Below are positions 33,849 through 41,775 of a stretch of 64,000 nt of DNA, piece after piece. A program made the position numbers and the translations under genes. Position 1 is the stretch's first letter. The number at the start of each line of letters is the position of its first letter. Where the stretch lies: positions 60,381 to 124,380 of the forward strand of contig JAHENB010000004.1 in NCBI GenBank assembly GCA_024643345.1, given 5' to 3'. This DNA is from Maribacter sp. (GTDB lineage Bacteria > Bacteroidota > Bacteroidia > Flavobacteriales > Flavobacteriaceae). Below the pieces are notes generated by a model. That model was given only the letters and a program-made list of their open reading frames with translations. It did no database searches and was not told the origin of the DNA.

Positions 33849-33891
33849 CCAAAATAGGCCTATCGTGAAAAATGCCAAATGATCTAGATCA
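33849..33891 (-). promoter_or_regulatory. CRP/FNR-type site and promoter of the baeRF gene
   Basis: The perfect palindrome TGATCTAGATCA (33880-33891) is centred 29.5 bp from TATTTTGG (minus strand 33856 to 33849). Predicted transcription start near 33844, 13 nt before the ATG at 33831. Confidence 0.7.
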
Positions 33892-33966
33892 GTGTGGCCA
33901 AAATCGAGTTGGAAATCACACCTTCAACAAGAAATTGGCAAAGGCCAAGCCGGTATTGGAGTTTGC

Positions 33967-34344
33967 TTAGGATTGCTTTTTCTTGGCAAGGCATTTTTCT
34001 ATAGACCCCAAGAGGGTCTCCAATTCAAAGGGCTTGGTCACGTAATCATCGGCCCCAGATCTTATCCCTAAGGAGACATCGATTTTGTCATTTTTCGCGC
34101 TGAAAAATATAAAAGGGATTCGTTTCAGATCTGGATGTTCCCCCAGATGCTTGAGCAATGTAAACCCATCCATTTCAGGCATCAACAGGTCACAGAGAAT
34201 CAAATCGGGCACCGATCTGTTGATCTTTTCCAGACCTTTTTTTCCATTGGTGGCCGTAAAGGTATGGTAGCCTTCCAAATCGAGAAGTTCTGCGGTGTTA
34301 CTGAGGATGGTCGGGTCATTCTCAATGATCAGAATCTTTTTCAT
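33967..34344 (-). CDS. Single-domain response regulator (CheY-like)
   Basis: A 125-residue receiver domain without output domain. The acidic pocket is IIENDPT, the phosphoacceptor is Asp52 (CDLLMPEMDG), the Thr/Ser switch is in FFSAKNDK, and the Lys is in VTKPFELETLL. Its sequence around TAELL and LMPEMDG is close to the receiver of the REC-CRP protein at 49412-50482, so it may be an alternative phospho-acceptor of the same LOV kinase. No palindromic site is visible upstream. Confidence 0.9.
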   Translation of the reverse strand: MKKILIIENDPTILSNTAELLDLEGYHTFTATNGKKGLEKINRSVPDLILCDLLMPEMDGFTLLKHLGEHPDLKRIPFIFFSAKNDKIDVSLGIRSGADDYVTKPFELETLLGSIEKCLAKKKQS

Positions 34345-34609
34345 GGTAGTTATTTTATTTTGGGGGAACTGACAAATAAATACCGATATGTTGAGATTTT
34401 AAAAATAAGGGATTTTGAAGGAATATTCCTCATAAATTTGAAACATTTCAATAATAGAACGGGTATTATCGCCTGGCATATTTACAAGGAATTGGTCGGC
34501 ATGTAGCTTGGCAGCACTTTAATTTTCTGTTATGACAGGGTTCCATAAAGGCTTTAAATTTTATACATTAGTTGAAAGTTAAGAGACCCACAAACTAAAA
34601 TTGTTCGGT

Positions 34610-35065
34610 ATGATCGTAGATTTGAAAGAAAAGGAATGCTTAAAACTCTTAAATGAAAATTATATAGGGCACTTGGGTTTCATTTCAAAAAGTGTGCCCT
34701 ACGTAGTTCCCATTACCTATTATTATGATGCCGACCATCATAGTATTATCAGTTATTCCGGGGAAGGTCATAAAATTGAGGGAATGCGTGAAAATCCTAT
34801 GGTTTCGATGGTGGTCGATGAAATCAAAACGGTGAACCAATGGCGATCGGTATCGATCATGGGCGAATTTGAGGAATTGAGCAGCATCGATGCAAAATAT
34901 TTGCTCCATAAATTTTCGGAGGGCGTAAAGCAAAATATCCTTCGTAAGGAAAAGGAAAGCCATAAGTTCATCAGTGAGTTCTCCAGCAAAATATCGGCCC
35001 ATGGGAATCCCATTGTGTACCGGATCAAAATAGCTGAGATTACCGGAAAATATCGCAAAGGGTAA
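34610..35065 (+). CDS. Pyridoxamine 5'-phosphate oxidase-like flavin protein
   Basis: A 151-residue PNPOx-like split-barrel protein (start MIVDLKEKECLKLL at 34610; 34601 adds MFG). The N-terminal LLNENYIGHLGFISKSVPYVVPITYYYD, SVSIMGEFEEL and the C-terminal VYRIKIAEITGKYRKG fit the family of F420- or FMN-binding nitroimidazole-reductase-like proteins. Similar proteins are part of hypoxia-induced sets in other bacteria. It stands alone; the upstream TGACAGGGTTCC is only a partial operator match. Confidence 0.88.
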   Translation: MIVDLKEKECLKLLNENYIGHLGFISKSVPYVVPITYYYDADHHSIISYSGEGHKIEGMRENPMVSMVVDEIKTVNQWRSVSIMGEFEELSSIDAKYLLHKFSEGVKQNILRKEKESHKFISEFSSKISAHGNPIVYRIKIAEITGKYRKG

Positions 35066-35402
35066 TTCGTTCGAGCGAAATTTCAAACATTCCTTAAGCG
35101 GTCCCTATCTTGGGAAATTCAAACGACCACCGGGCATTCCTTTTTTTACCTTTACATAGACAGGAATTTATTCATTTTCGGACAACGGGGCCCGACCGAA
35201 TGGCAGGCGAAACAACCGTAACGACTTCAAGGATTTCTTTGTTTTAAGGAACCGACCCAAAGTAGGACAACTGATCGATATCATTTGTTTTGAACTGGCC
35301 CCGCTTTAGTTTTACAAACCCAATTAAATGGTCTTGCCTACCCACTGATTTGGAATCGTAGGGCCCGACCCTTGGATGATTTGATTTTGAAGCGAAGGAA
35401 AA
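35066..35402. other. Non-coding stretch with one operator and promoter
   Basis: 337 bp without a gene. It contains a palindromic site and -7 box (35272-35314) for the downstream gene. The left 200 bp show no repeat, RNA gene or frame I can support. Confidence 0.5.
35272..35314 (+). promoter_or_regulatory. CRP/FNR-type site and promoter of the flavodoxin-like/PfkB operon
   Basis: TGATCGATATCA (35272-35283) is centred 29.5 bp from TAGTTTTA (35307-35314). Predicted transcription start is near 35319, about 84 nt before the ATG at 35403. Confidence 0.65.
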
Positions 35403-36002
35403 ATGAAAATCAAAAAAATAAAAATGGTCGTATTATGGGTAGTGGGATCCATTGCATTCTTATGGACATTGCTTACTTTTTTGGCCGAAATAAAAGGAAA
35501 GGAAAACATCATTTTATTCGGTGATTCCTCCAGCAAGCGAACCGCCTGGTTAGTCTATAATCCAGACTTGTTCTATAATCTCGATCAGCAGGTCTGTTCT
35601 TCCTTTGCCCAAGCGCTTGCCGATCAAGGCTGGCTGGCCAAGGTGGCTACCGTGGCCGCAGCAGAAAAGATGGGAAGCGAGACCGTTGACCTGTATGTCT
35701 TTTGCGCCAACACTTACAACTGGGCGCCCGACTGGCCCACAAGTAATTATATTAAGAACCATCAAGTATTGCAGGGAAAAAATGCGGTCGCCATTACGCT
35801 CGGGAGCGGTTCTACGGGTAATTCACAACGGCTGCTCGAGGAAATGCTTAACGCTAAGGAGGTCCGTTTGCTCGCTTCCATAACATTATGGCTGATGAGG
35901 CCCAATGATGAAAACGATTCCAAGACCTCCAATGTTCAGATGGCAAAGGAAAAAGCAAAACAGCTGGGTAAAAAAATTGCGCAAACGCTCGTTGATGAAT
36001 AA
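35403..36002 (+). CDS. Membrane-anchored flavodoxin-like protein
   Basis: A 199-residue protein with one N-terminal helix (VVLWVVGSIAFLWTLLTFLAE) and an alternating strand/helix domain: IILFGDSSSKRTAWLVYN, VDLYVFCANTYNWAPDWP and KNAVAITLGSGSTGNSQRLLEEML. It is similar in layout to the protein at 22223-22741, though the sequences are distant. A flavodoxin-like role is inferred only from the fold pattern. Its end overlaps the PfkB gene by eight bases, so the two are translationally coupled. Confidence 0.7.
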   Translation: MKIKKIKMVVLWVVGSIAFLWTLLTFLAEIKGKENIILFGDSSSKRTAWLVYNPDLFYNLDQQVCSSFAQALADQGWLAKVATVAAAEKMGSETVDLYVFCANTYNWAPDWPTSNYIKNHQVLQGKNAVAITLGSGSTGNSQRLLEEMLNAKEVRLLASITLWLMRPNDENDSKTSNVQMAKEKAKQLGKKIAQTLVDE

Positions 36003-36927
36003 AATCGTAACCCTGACCGTTAATCCGGTCTTGGATAAGAATACCATGGTCAACGGTTTGGTTCCGGGCCCAAAGTTGCGTTGCAGTACTCCCGTTTTTT
36101 ATGCCGGTGGTGGTGGCATAAACGTATCAAGGGCTATCCAGAACTTGGGAAGCGGTACGTTGGCGATTTATTTGGCGGGAGGTCCCTTTGGGAAAATACT
36201 TCAAAATTTGATGACCGGGGAACGAGTCGAACAAAAAATGGTGGCCATCGCCGGGTGGACCAGGGAAAATACCACCGTGATGGACTTGGTCACCCAGATG
36301 TCCTATCATTTTGGGGATCCGGGTCCTACTGTTTTCGAACATGAATGGCAAGTAGCATTGAATCTAGTGGAGACCCATTTGAGAACGGGCGATTATCTTA
36401 TTGCCAGTGGAAAATTGACGTTCGGAATCCCGGACGATTTTTATGTTAAGGTGGCTGCCATTGCACAGTCGAAAAAGGCTAGATTCGTTCTCGACACCAA
36501 GGGACCGGCATTAAAGAAGGCGGTCGGTGCCGAGATTTTTTTGTTCAAACCCAGTATAAGGGAACTCAGCGAGCTATATGGTGCAGGTTCCATATCGCAC
36601 TCCCAACTGGAACGATTGGCCCAAAAATTTATTAGCGAGCATCAATGTAAAGTACTTGTGGTTTCAATGGGAGCGAGGGGAGCACTTTTGGTCACAGAGG
36701 AGATCATGGAATATATAGCGGCCCCTATAGTCGCGCAAAAGAGTATGATCGGTGCGGGCGATAGCATGGTCGCGGGGATGGTATTGGCCCATAAGGCCGG
36801 AAAGAATTTTGTTGATATGGTAAGGTATGGCGTGGCCTGCGGGTCGGCCGCCACCTTGAAACCAGGCGCGCAACTCTGTCATAAAAAAGACGTGGACCAA
36901 CTTTTGGAATCCATGGAAATATGTTAA
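35995..36927 (+). CDS. pfkB: PfkB-family sugar kinase (6-phosphofructokinase II / 1-phosphofructokinase type)
   Basis: A 310-residue ribokinase-fold enzyme from MNKIVTLTVNPVLDK at 35995. The PfkB N-terminal signature AGGGGINVSRAIQNLG, the KPSIRELSELYG segment and the C-terminal catalytic motif IGAGDSMVAGMVLAHKAG are present. It would phosphorylate fructose 6-phosphate or fructose 1-phosphate; the phosphofructokinase II type is favoured by TVNPVLD and length. PfkB is also a member of hypoxia regulons in mycobacteria. Co-transcribed with the flavodoxin-like gene. Confidence 0.88.
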   Translation: MNKIVTLTVNPVLDKNTMVNGLVPGPKLRCSTPVFYAGGGGINVSRAIQNLGSGTLAIYLAGGPFGKILQNLMTGERVEQKMVAIAGWTRENTTVMDLVTQMSYHFGDPGPTVFEHEWQVALNLVETHLRTGDYLIASGKLTFGIPDDFYVKVAAIAQSKKARFVLDTKGPALKKAVGAEIFLFKPSIRELSELYGAGSISHSQLERLAQKFISEHQCKVLVVSMGARGALLVTEEIMEYIAAPIVAQKSMIGAGDSMVAGMVLAHKAGKNFVDMVRYGVACGSAATLKPGAQLCHKKDVDQLLESMEIC

Positions 36928-36939
36928 AATCGACAAAAC

Positions 36940-36982
36940 TGATCTACATCATTTTGTCTTCCCTTTGGGTGCATTACTTTAG
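36940..36982 (+). promoter_or_regulatory. CRP/FNR-type site and promoter of small RNA 1
   Basis: TGATCTACATCA (36940-36951) is centred 29.5 bp from TACTTTAG (36975-36982). No protein gene follows for over 800 bp; the transcript would start near 36987. Confidence 0.65.
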
Positions 36983-36986
36983 GGCT

Positions 36987-37200
36987 GCAATTATAGGTTA
37001 AATATTGCTCTTTGATAAAATGGGTTTTGGTTTGGGGGAACACTTAACCCATTATAGAAGAAGGTATCACTGATACTTTTGTTCAAGCCTAATTTTTTGT
37101 GTTGGCCCAATTCAGGGTATATGCAAATTATAACGGACAGAACATCGGTGCAATTGATATCTTCTAAAAGACCGGCACCTTCGAAGGTGCCGGTCTTTTA
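36987..37200 (+). ncRNA. Predicted small RNA 1 of a tandem pair
   Basis: About 214 nt from the predicted start of transcription to a strong terminator. Its sequence contains two clear hairpins before the terminator: AATGGGTT (37019-37026) with AACCCATT (37046-37053), and GTATC (37064-37068) with GATAC (37072-37076). A 17-codon frame (37020-37073, starting MGFGLGEHL) exists but coincides with the first hairpin. It does not resemble an RNA family I recognise. The operator and promoter place it in the predicted regulon. Non-coding nature is inferred from the lack of a sound frame. Confidence 0.6.
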
Positions 37201-37202
37201 AA
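37165..37202 (+). terminator. Terminator of small RNA 1
   Basis: A 36-base perfect palindrome (37165-37200) with the core ACCGGCACCTTCGAAGGTGC and flanking AAAAG/CTTTT, giving a GC-rich stem with a UUCG loop followed by T residues. It can act in both directions. Confidence 0.85.
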
Positions 37203-37227
37203 GTAAATTGAAAATAAAATGACAAAC

Positions 37228-37270
37228 TGACCTAAGTCATTTTCCCAGGATTCCAGCGGTATTATATTTG
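37228..37270 (+). promoter_or_regulatory. CRP/FNR-type site and promoter of small RNA 2
   Basis: TGACCTAAGTCA (37228-37239) is centred 29.5 bp from TATATTTG (37263-37270), an exact -7 consensus. Transcription is predicted to start near 37275. Confidence 0.75.
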
Positions 37271-37274
37271 CCAT

Positions 37275-37493
37275 AACATACATGGTTATTGGTTCTTTGA
37301 AATAAACATAGTAAGGAAAAGCCTTCGAAAGTAACAATACGATCGGGGCCCGAGAAGGTATTAGAAATACTGCTTACACCTTTCGTCCGACAAGGAGACC
37401 TAGCGATAGGTTGAGAAGGTCGTTGTAAGTGGTCCTGTAGTAAATGTAGTACCCTCTCGGAAACCGGGATATTTCGGTGTCCCGGTTTCTTTA
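37275..37493 (+). ncRNA. Predicted small RNA 2 of a tandem pair
   Basis: About 219 nt, no frame longer than eight codons near the start. It is rich in stems: AAGG/CCTT around 37313-37325, TCGG/CCGA near 37343, GTATT/AATAC near 37358-37370. A nested structure has CTTACA (37373-37378) with TGTAAG (37424-37429), CGAC (37388-37391) with GTCG (37419-37422) and ACCTA (37398-37402) with TAGGT (37407-37411). The GAAACCGGGA/TCCCGGTTTC stem (37460-37469, 37480-37489) ends it. It shares promoter geometry and size, not sequence, with small RNA 1. Confidence 0.65.
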
Positions 37494-37494
37494 A
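37460..37494 (+). terminator. Terminator of small RNA 2
   Basis: GAAACCGGGA (37460-37469) and TCCCGGTTTC (37480-37489) form a 10-bp stem followed by TTTAAAAT. The T tract is short, so read-through to the hairpin at 37643 is possible. Confidence 0.65.
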
Positions 37495-37818
37495 AATAAG
37501 GGTCTTTGCCTCCGAAAGGCGGTAGGGATCATCGTGAAGGGAGCGATGCTGTTTTACCAAGATGGGCCTTTTAGGTCATTTTAGCGATAGAGTGATTTAA
37601 AGGATACATCGAAAGTTAGCACAAATTTTATCTCTTCATAGGAAACAGGAGGCTTCGGCCTCCTGTTTTCGTTTTAAACGCCTTCGTACTTTGGCTTTGA
37701 CCTGCCAAAAGGCCAGGGAATCTTTCAACACATCGGGATACGGTTTCTTTAAGTATGTTTTCTTTTTAGGACTCAATTTTTTTTCGCTACTTTATCCTTC
37801 TAAAATCACCCAGCCAGT
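37495..37818. other. Non-coding stretch between small RNA 2 and pta
   Basis: 324 bp without a gene. It holds small stem candidates (GCC/GGC near 37510, CATCG/CGATG at about 37532-37550), a half operator TTAGGTCA (37571-37578), a strong hairpin at 37643-37668 and a possible pta -7 box (TACTTTAT, 37788-37795). It may be the tail of a longer form of small RNA 2. Confidence 0.45.
37643..37671 (+). terminator. Strong hairpin terminator before pta
   Basis: AAACAGGAGGC (37643-37653), loop TTCG, GCCTCCTGTTT (37658-37668), followed by TCGTTTT. A typical intrinsic terminator with UUCG loop whose transcript is not identified. Confidence 0.75.
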
Positions 37819-39909
37819 ATGAGCAAAGCCATTTATATAGCCACTACGGAGCCCCATAGTGGTAAATCGATCATTTCCTTGGGCCTCATGCAGACCCTTT
37901 TGGGCAAAGCGGCCAAAGTTGGCTATTTCAGGCCCATTATAGATGATAACCAAAGCGGATACGACAACCATATCCAAACCCTGATACAATATTTTGACCT
38001 GCAATTGAAGCACGACGATGCCTTTGCCTTTACCCGTAGTGAGGTGGTACAAAAAAAAAATAAGGATGAAGACGATGAGATCATCAGCACGATCATTGAA
38101 AAATACAAGCGTATTGAAGATCAGTTCGACTTTATGTTGGTTGAGGGTACCGATTTTTCAGGAGAAGGCGCTATCATTGAATGGGACATCAATGTACTGG
38201 TGGCACAAAATCTTGGCATCCCGACCATCATCCTTAGCAGTGGCGTTGGCAAGAGCTTAGAGGAACTGGTCGGCAATTTGTATATGGCCTATGACTCCTT
38301 CAAAGAAAAAGGGGTCGAGGTATTGATGACAGTGGCCAACAAAGTACAGGACAAAAATATTTCCTTGGTGGTGAAGGAACTTCAAAAGCGGCTGCCCAAA
38401 CAGGTCTTGGTAGGGGCCATTCCCCTAAATCCCATTTTGGCAAACCCCACGGTTAAGGAAATTGCAGAGAAATTGAACGGAAAATTAATTTTTGGGGAAG
38501 CATTCATCAACAATCAGGCCGGGGCCTATAGTGTGGGGGCCATGCAGTTGCGCAACTATCTGACCCATTTAAAGGAAGAGAGTCTGGTAATCACTCCGGG
38601 CGACCGTGCAGACCTGATCTTGGGGGCACTACAGGCCAACATCTCCACCAATTATCCCAACATTTCGGGCATTGTACTTACCGGTGGCCTGTTGCCCGAA
38701 GAATCTATTATTAAACTGATTGAAGGACTCTCAGAGGTGGTGCCCATGATATCGGTGCAAGGGGGTACTTTTGCCATCACCAACGAAATTGGCGCCATTC
38801 AGCCCAAGATCTATCCCGGAAATACCCAAAAAATAACGATTTCCATCGGCGAATTCGAGAAATATGTGCCAGTCGAGGCCCTCGCCGAACGTTTGATTAC
38901 GTTTAAGGCCGAAGGGATTACCCCGCGCATGTTTCAATACAACCTCTTGAAACGGGCGAAGGCGAACAAAAAGCATATCGTACTGCCGGAAGGTCTTGAT
39001 GAACGCATTCTACTGGCCACAAAACGGCTGATCGATACCAATGCCGTGGACATTACCCTCTTGGGCGACCCAAATCAGATCAAGGTCAAAATCACGCAGC
39101 TCGACATCGGCCTCGATTTGGAAAAGATCAGCATCTTAGAACCCACTTCCGCGCCCAATTATGATGACTATGCCAAAACCCTATACGAATTGCGAAAGCA
39201 TAAAAATGTTAACTTGACGATGGCCCATGACCTGATGGCCGATGTATCCTATTATGGTACCATGATGGTGTATAAGGGCGATGCCGATGGAATGGTTTCC
39301 GGAGCCGTTCATACGACCCAACATACCATAAGGCCTGCCCTTCAATTCATAAAAACCGTCCCAGGGGTCTCGGTAGTCTCCTCGGTCTTCTTCATGTGCC
39401 TCAAGAATCGGGTGACCATTTTTGGCGACTGCGCCATCAATCCGAATCCCACCGCCGAACAATTGGCAGAGATTGCGATATCTTCGGCCAATACCAGCGC
39501 TGCTTTTGGCATTGAACCGCGCATTGCGATGTTGTCCTATTCTTCGGGCAGTTCGGGAGAAGGGCAGGATGTGGAGCGGGTGCGCAGGGCAACTCAACTG
39601 GTCAAGGAGAAAAGACCGGATTTGTTGATAGAAGGACCCATACAGTACGATGCAGCGGTAGATTTGGAGGTGGCCAAAAGCAAATTGCCCCATTCAAAGG
39701 TGGCCGGTAGGGCCAGCGTATTCATCTTTCCCGACCTCAATACTGGGAACAATACCTATAAAGCGGTACAACGGGAAACGGGTGCACTGGCCATAGGGCC
39801 CATGTTACAGGGTTTGAACAAACCCGTGAACGACCTGAGCCGGGGATGTACGGTTGACGATATCTACAATACGGTGGTCATAACGGCCCTACAGGCACAA
39901 GGAATTTAA
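37819..39909 (+). CDS. pta: Phosphate acetyltransferase (Pta), long form
   Basis: Converts acetyl-CoA and phosphate to acetyl phosphate. The 696-residue protein has the three-part long architecture: an N-terminal P-loop-like domain (TTEPHSGKSIISLGL), a DRTGG-type domain (about residues 215-325), and the C-terminal PTA_PTB catalytic domain (about 370-690) with AGRASVFIFPDLNTGNNTYK and SYSSGSSGEG. It is followed by ackA after 12 bp. With ackA it makes ATP from acetyl-CoA when respiration is limited. No operator at the regular position is visible. Confidence 0.96.
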   Translation: MSKAIYIATTEPHSGKSIISLGLMQTLLGKAAKVGYFRPIIDDNQSGYDNHIQTLIQYFDLQLKHDDAFAFTRSEVVQKKNKDEDDEIISTIIEKYKRIEDQFDFMLVEGTDFSGEGAIIEWDINVLVAQNLGIPTIILSSGVGKSLEELVGNLYMAYDSFKEKGVEVLMTVANKVQDKNISLVVKELQKRLPKQVLVGAIPLNPILANPTVKEIAEKLNGKLIFGEAFINNQAGAYSVGAMQLRNYLTHLKEESLVITPGDRADLILGALQANISTNYPNISGIVLTGGLLPEESIIKLIEGLSEVVPMISVQGGTFAITNEIGAIQPKIYPGNTQKITISIGEFEKYVPVEALAERLITFKAEGITPRMFQYNLLKRAKANKKHIVLPEGLDERILLATKRLIDTNAVDITLLGDPNQIKVKITQLDIGLDLEKISILEPTSAPNYDDYAKTLYELRKHKNVNLTMAHDLMADVSYYGTMMVYKGDADGMVSGAVHTTQHTIRPALQFIKTVPGVSVVSSVFFMCLKNRVTIFGDCAINPNPTAEQLAEIAISSANTSAAFGIEPRIAMLSYSSGSSGEGQDVERVRRATQLVKEKRPDLLIEGPIQYDAAVDLEVAKSKLPHSKVAGRASVFIFPDLNTGNNTYKAVQRETGALAIGPMLQGLNKPVNDLSRGCTVDDIYNTVVITALQAQGI

Positions 39910-39921
39910 TTGGATAGCGGT

Positions 39922-41106
39922 ATGAAAATATTGGTCATCAATGCCGGAAGTTCTTCCATTAAATTTAAATTGTTGGAGATGCCTTCCGAAATATTGCACT
40001 GTGAAGGCATGGTAGAACGTATCGGTGCTAAAAACGCACTTCTAAAATATAGCAAAGGCGATAAGCATCTTGAAGCAACAATGGAGGTTTTGACCCATAA
40101 GGTGGCCCTTGAAAAAATCACCGGTTACTTGCTGGATAGAGAAATCGGGGTCATTTCGGATACTCGGGAAATCGATGCGGTAGGGCATAGGGTGGTCCAT
40201 GGTGGAAACCGTTATTCAAAGACCACTTTGATCGACCGCGAAGTAAAGGACCAAATCAGGGAATTTTCACCCTTGGCCCCTTTGCACAATCCCCATAATC
40301 TGGAAGGCATTCTCATGACAGAACAGGTTTTTCCAATGGCCAAACAAGTGGCGGTCTTTGACACCGCCTTTCATCAGACCATGCCTGTGAAAGCCAGGAA
40401 ATATGCGATACCGAATGTCTTTTACGCCCATCACGGTATCCAGGCCTATGGCTTTCACGGTACCAGCCACAAATACGTTTCGGAACGGGCCATGGACTAT
40501 ATGAAGCATCCGAAAGCCAAGCTCGTTACCATTCATTTGGGCAATGGTTGCAGTATCACTGCCGTCAGTGGTGGAAAAAGTATGGCGCACAGTCTCGGCT
40601 TTGCCCCGTCGAACGGCCTTATCATGGGTTCGAGGAGTGGGGATATAGACCATTCCATTATTTTTTACATGGTAGAAGGGTTGGGATATTCGCTTAAAGA
40701 GGTGAACCGTATCCTGACCAATGAAAGTGGGATGTTGGGACTGACGGGCAACGGGGACCTAAGGGATATCGAAGCCAGGGCCGAAAATGGGGATGCCGAA
40801 TGTATTCTGGCCCTGGAAATGAATGCCTATCGGATCAAAAAGTATATCGGTGCGTATGCGGCGGTCATGAACGGACTTGATGCAATCGTTTTCACTGCCG
40901 GGATAGGTGAAAATTCAAGCAAGATCAGAAAATTGGTCTGTTGCGATATGGAGTATCTGGGCATTGTTTTAAACAATGCCTCCAACAATTCACGATCCAA
41001 GGATTTGCGTGAGATCCAAACAGACCATTCCAAGGTTAAGGTTTTGGTGATTCCCACGAAAGAGGAACTCGAAATTGCAAAGCAGGCCTATCAGCTGCTT
41101 GTCTAA
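39922..41106 (+). CDS. ackA: Acetate kinase (AckA)
   Basis: A 394-residue ASKHA-fold kinase from MKILVINAGSSSIKF at 39922. Conserved features are NAGSSSIK (phosphate 1), HRVVHGG, FDTAFH, YGFHGTSHKYVS, HLGNGCS and FTAGIGENS. It produces ATP and acetate from acetyl phosphate, completing the Pta-AckA fermentative route for substrate-level phosphorylation in anoxia. The preceding pta gene lies 12 bp upstream. Confidence 0.97.
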   Translation: MKILVINAGSSSIKFKLLEMPSEILHCEGMVERIGAKNALLKYSKGDKHLEATMEVLTHKVALEKITGYLLDREIGVISDTREIDAVGHRVVHGGNRYSKTTLIDREVKDQIREFSPLAPLHNPHNLEGILMTEQVFPMAKQVAVFDTAFHQTMPVKARKYAIPNVFYAHHGIQAYGFHGTSHKYVSERAMDYMKHPKAKLVTIHLGNGCSITAVSGGKSMAHSLGFAPSNGLIMGSRSGDIDHSIIFYMVEGLGYSLKEVNRILTNESGMLGLTGNGDLRDIEARAENGDAECILALEMNAYRIKKYIGAYAAVMNGLDAIVFTAGIGENSSKIRKLVCCDMEYLGIVLNNASNNSRSKDLREIQTDHSKVKVLVIPTKEELEIAKQAYQLLV

Positions 41107-41130
41107 GCTTTGTTCTTTATAAGGCCTGCT
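41081..41130 (+). terminator. Possible stem-loop at the end of ackA
   Basis: AGCAGGCCT (41081-41089) and AGGCCTGCT (41122-41130) are a 9-bp inverted repeat with a long loop that spans the ackA stop codon. There is no T tract of note, so it may be a terminator or an mRNA stabilising stem. Confidence 0.35.
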
Positions 41131-41349
41131 GTTTCCATGGTCCAATAAAACGATCGTTGGGCAATACAATAAGTTCATTCCTTTTTTGTCGATTCCATCA
41201 AACCTGGATGGTATTGTTTCATAAAGGCGTTTCGCATCGAATCCATTTTTTTCATCATGTCTTCCCTTTCCGATCGTTGCAGTACCCAATTCCGCTTTTC
41301 AGAATCATCGATTTTAAAGATTCCACTTCAAATGTCATGTATTGCGGGG

Positions 41350-41748
41350 TTACCCACTTCTTCCCGGAGGTACGGTCCTGTTGCTCCTCCCACGGTTTGC
41401 ATTGTGTTCTTCGTGGTACCGTTGAATGTCATCGTCCTGATAGTTTCGTATGCGGGTATATCTGCTGCGACTCAAATCGAAATTACGGTAGCTTGGGGGC
41501 AAATCGTTTCGCCTCACCCATAACCCGCCATCCAAATAAAGATAGGTCCGGGCAGAAAGGTCATAGTAGATGCTCAGTTCGGGAAAATAAACATAGCGCA
41601 CCACTTCCAATCGATTGGGATAGAACCATGGGGGAGGGGGATGACTGGGCCTTGATGAAATGACCACGGGGCCGCAACTCGCTAAAGCCAAAAGAAACAT
41701 GTAAAGCAGTAAAAGTAATATTCCCTTTAATAAAGATTTGTTTTCCAT
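41350..41748 (-). CDS. Small Pro/Arg-rich lipoprotein, unrecognised
   Basis: A protein of 132 residues from MENKSLLKG at 41748, with a lipoprotein signal (LLLYMFLLALASC; Cys about residue 25). The mature part is unusual: Pro-rich PSHPPPPWFYPN, a Tyr-rich segment (YVYFPELSIYYDLSARTYLYLDGG) and an Arg/Asn-rich tail. Tyr/Arg content suggests a cell-surface, structural lipoprotein. Its promoter is the minus-strand half of the palindrome at 41807, shared with the helical protein gene. Confidence 0.7.
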   Translation of the reverse strand: MENKSLLKGILLLLLYMFLLALASCGPVVISSRPSHPPPPWFYPNRLEVVRYVYFPELSIYYDLSARTYLYLDGGLWVRRNDLPPSYRNFDLSRSRYTRIRNYQDDDIQRYHEEHNANRGRSNRTVPPGRSG

Positions 41749-41775
41749 GGCTGACACATTTTATCGATTCAAGCA

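Noticed and set aside
34533..34544. TGACAGGGTTCC upstream of the PNPOx-like gene as an operator
   Set aside because: The right half is TCC, not TCA, and the -7 box is poor.
37237..37560. A 107-codon minus-strand frame across small RNA 2
   Set aside because: It opposes the promoter and terminator signals, has no family likeness and atypical composition.
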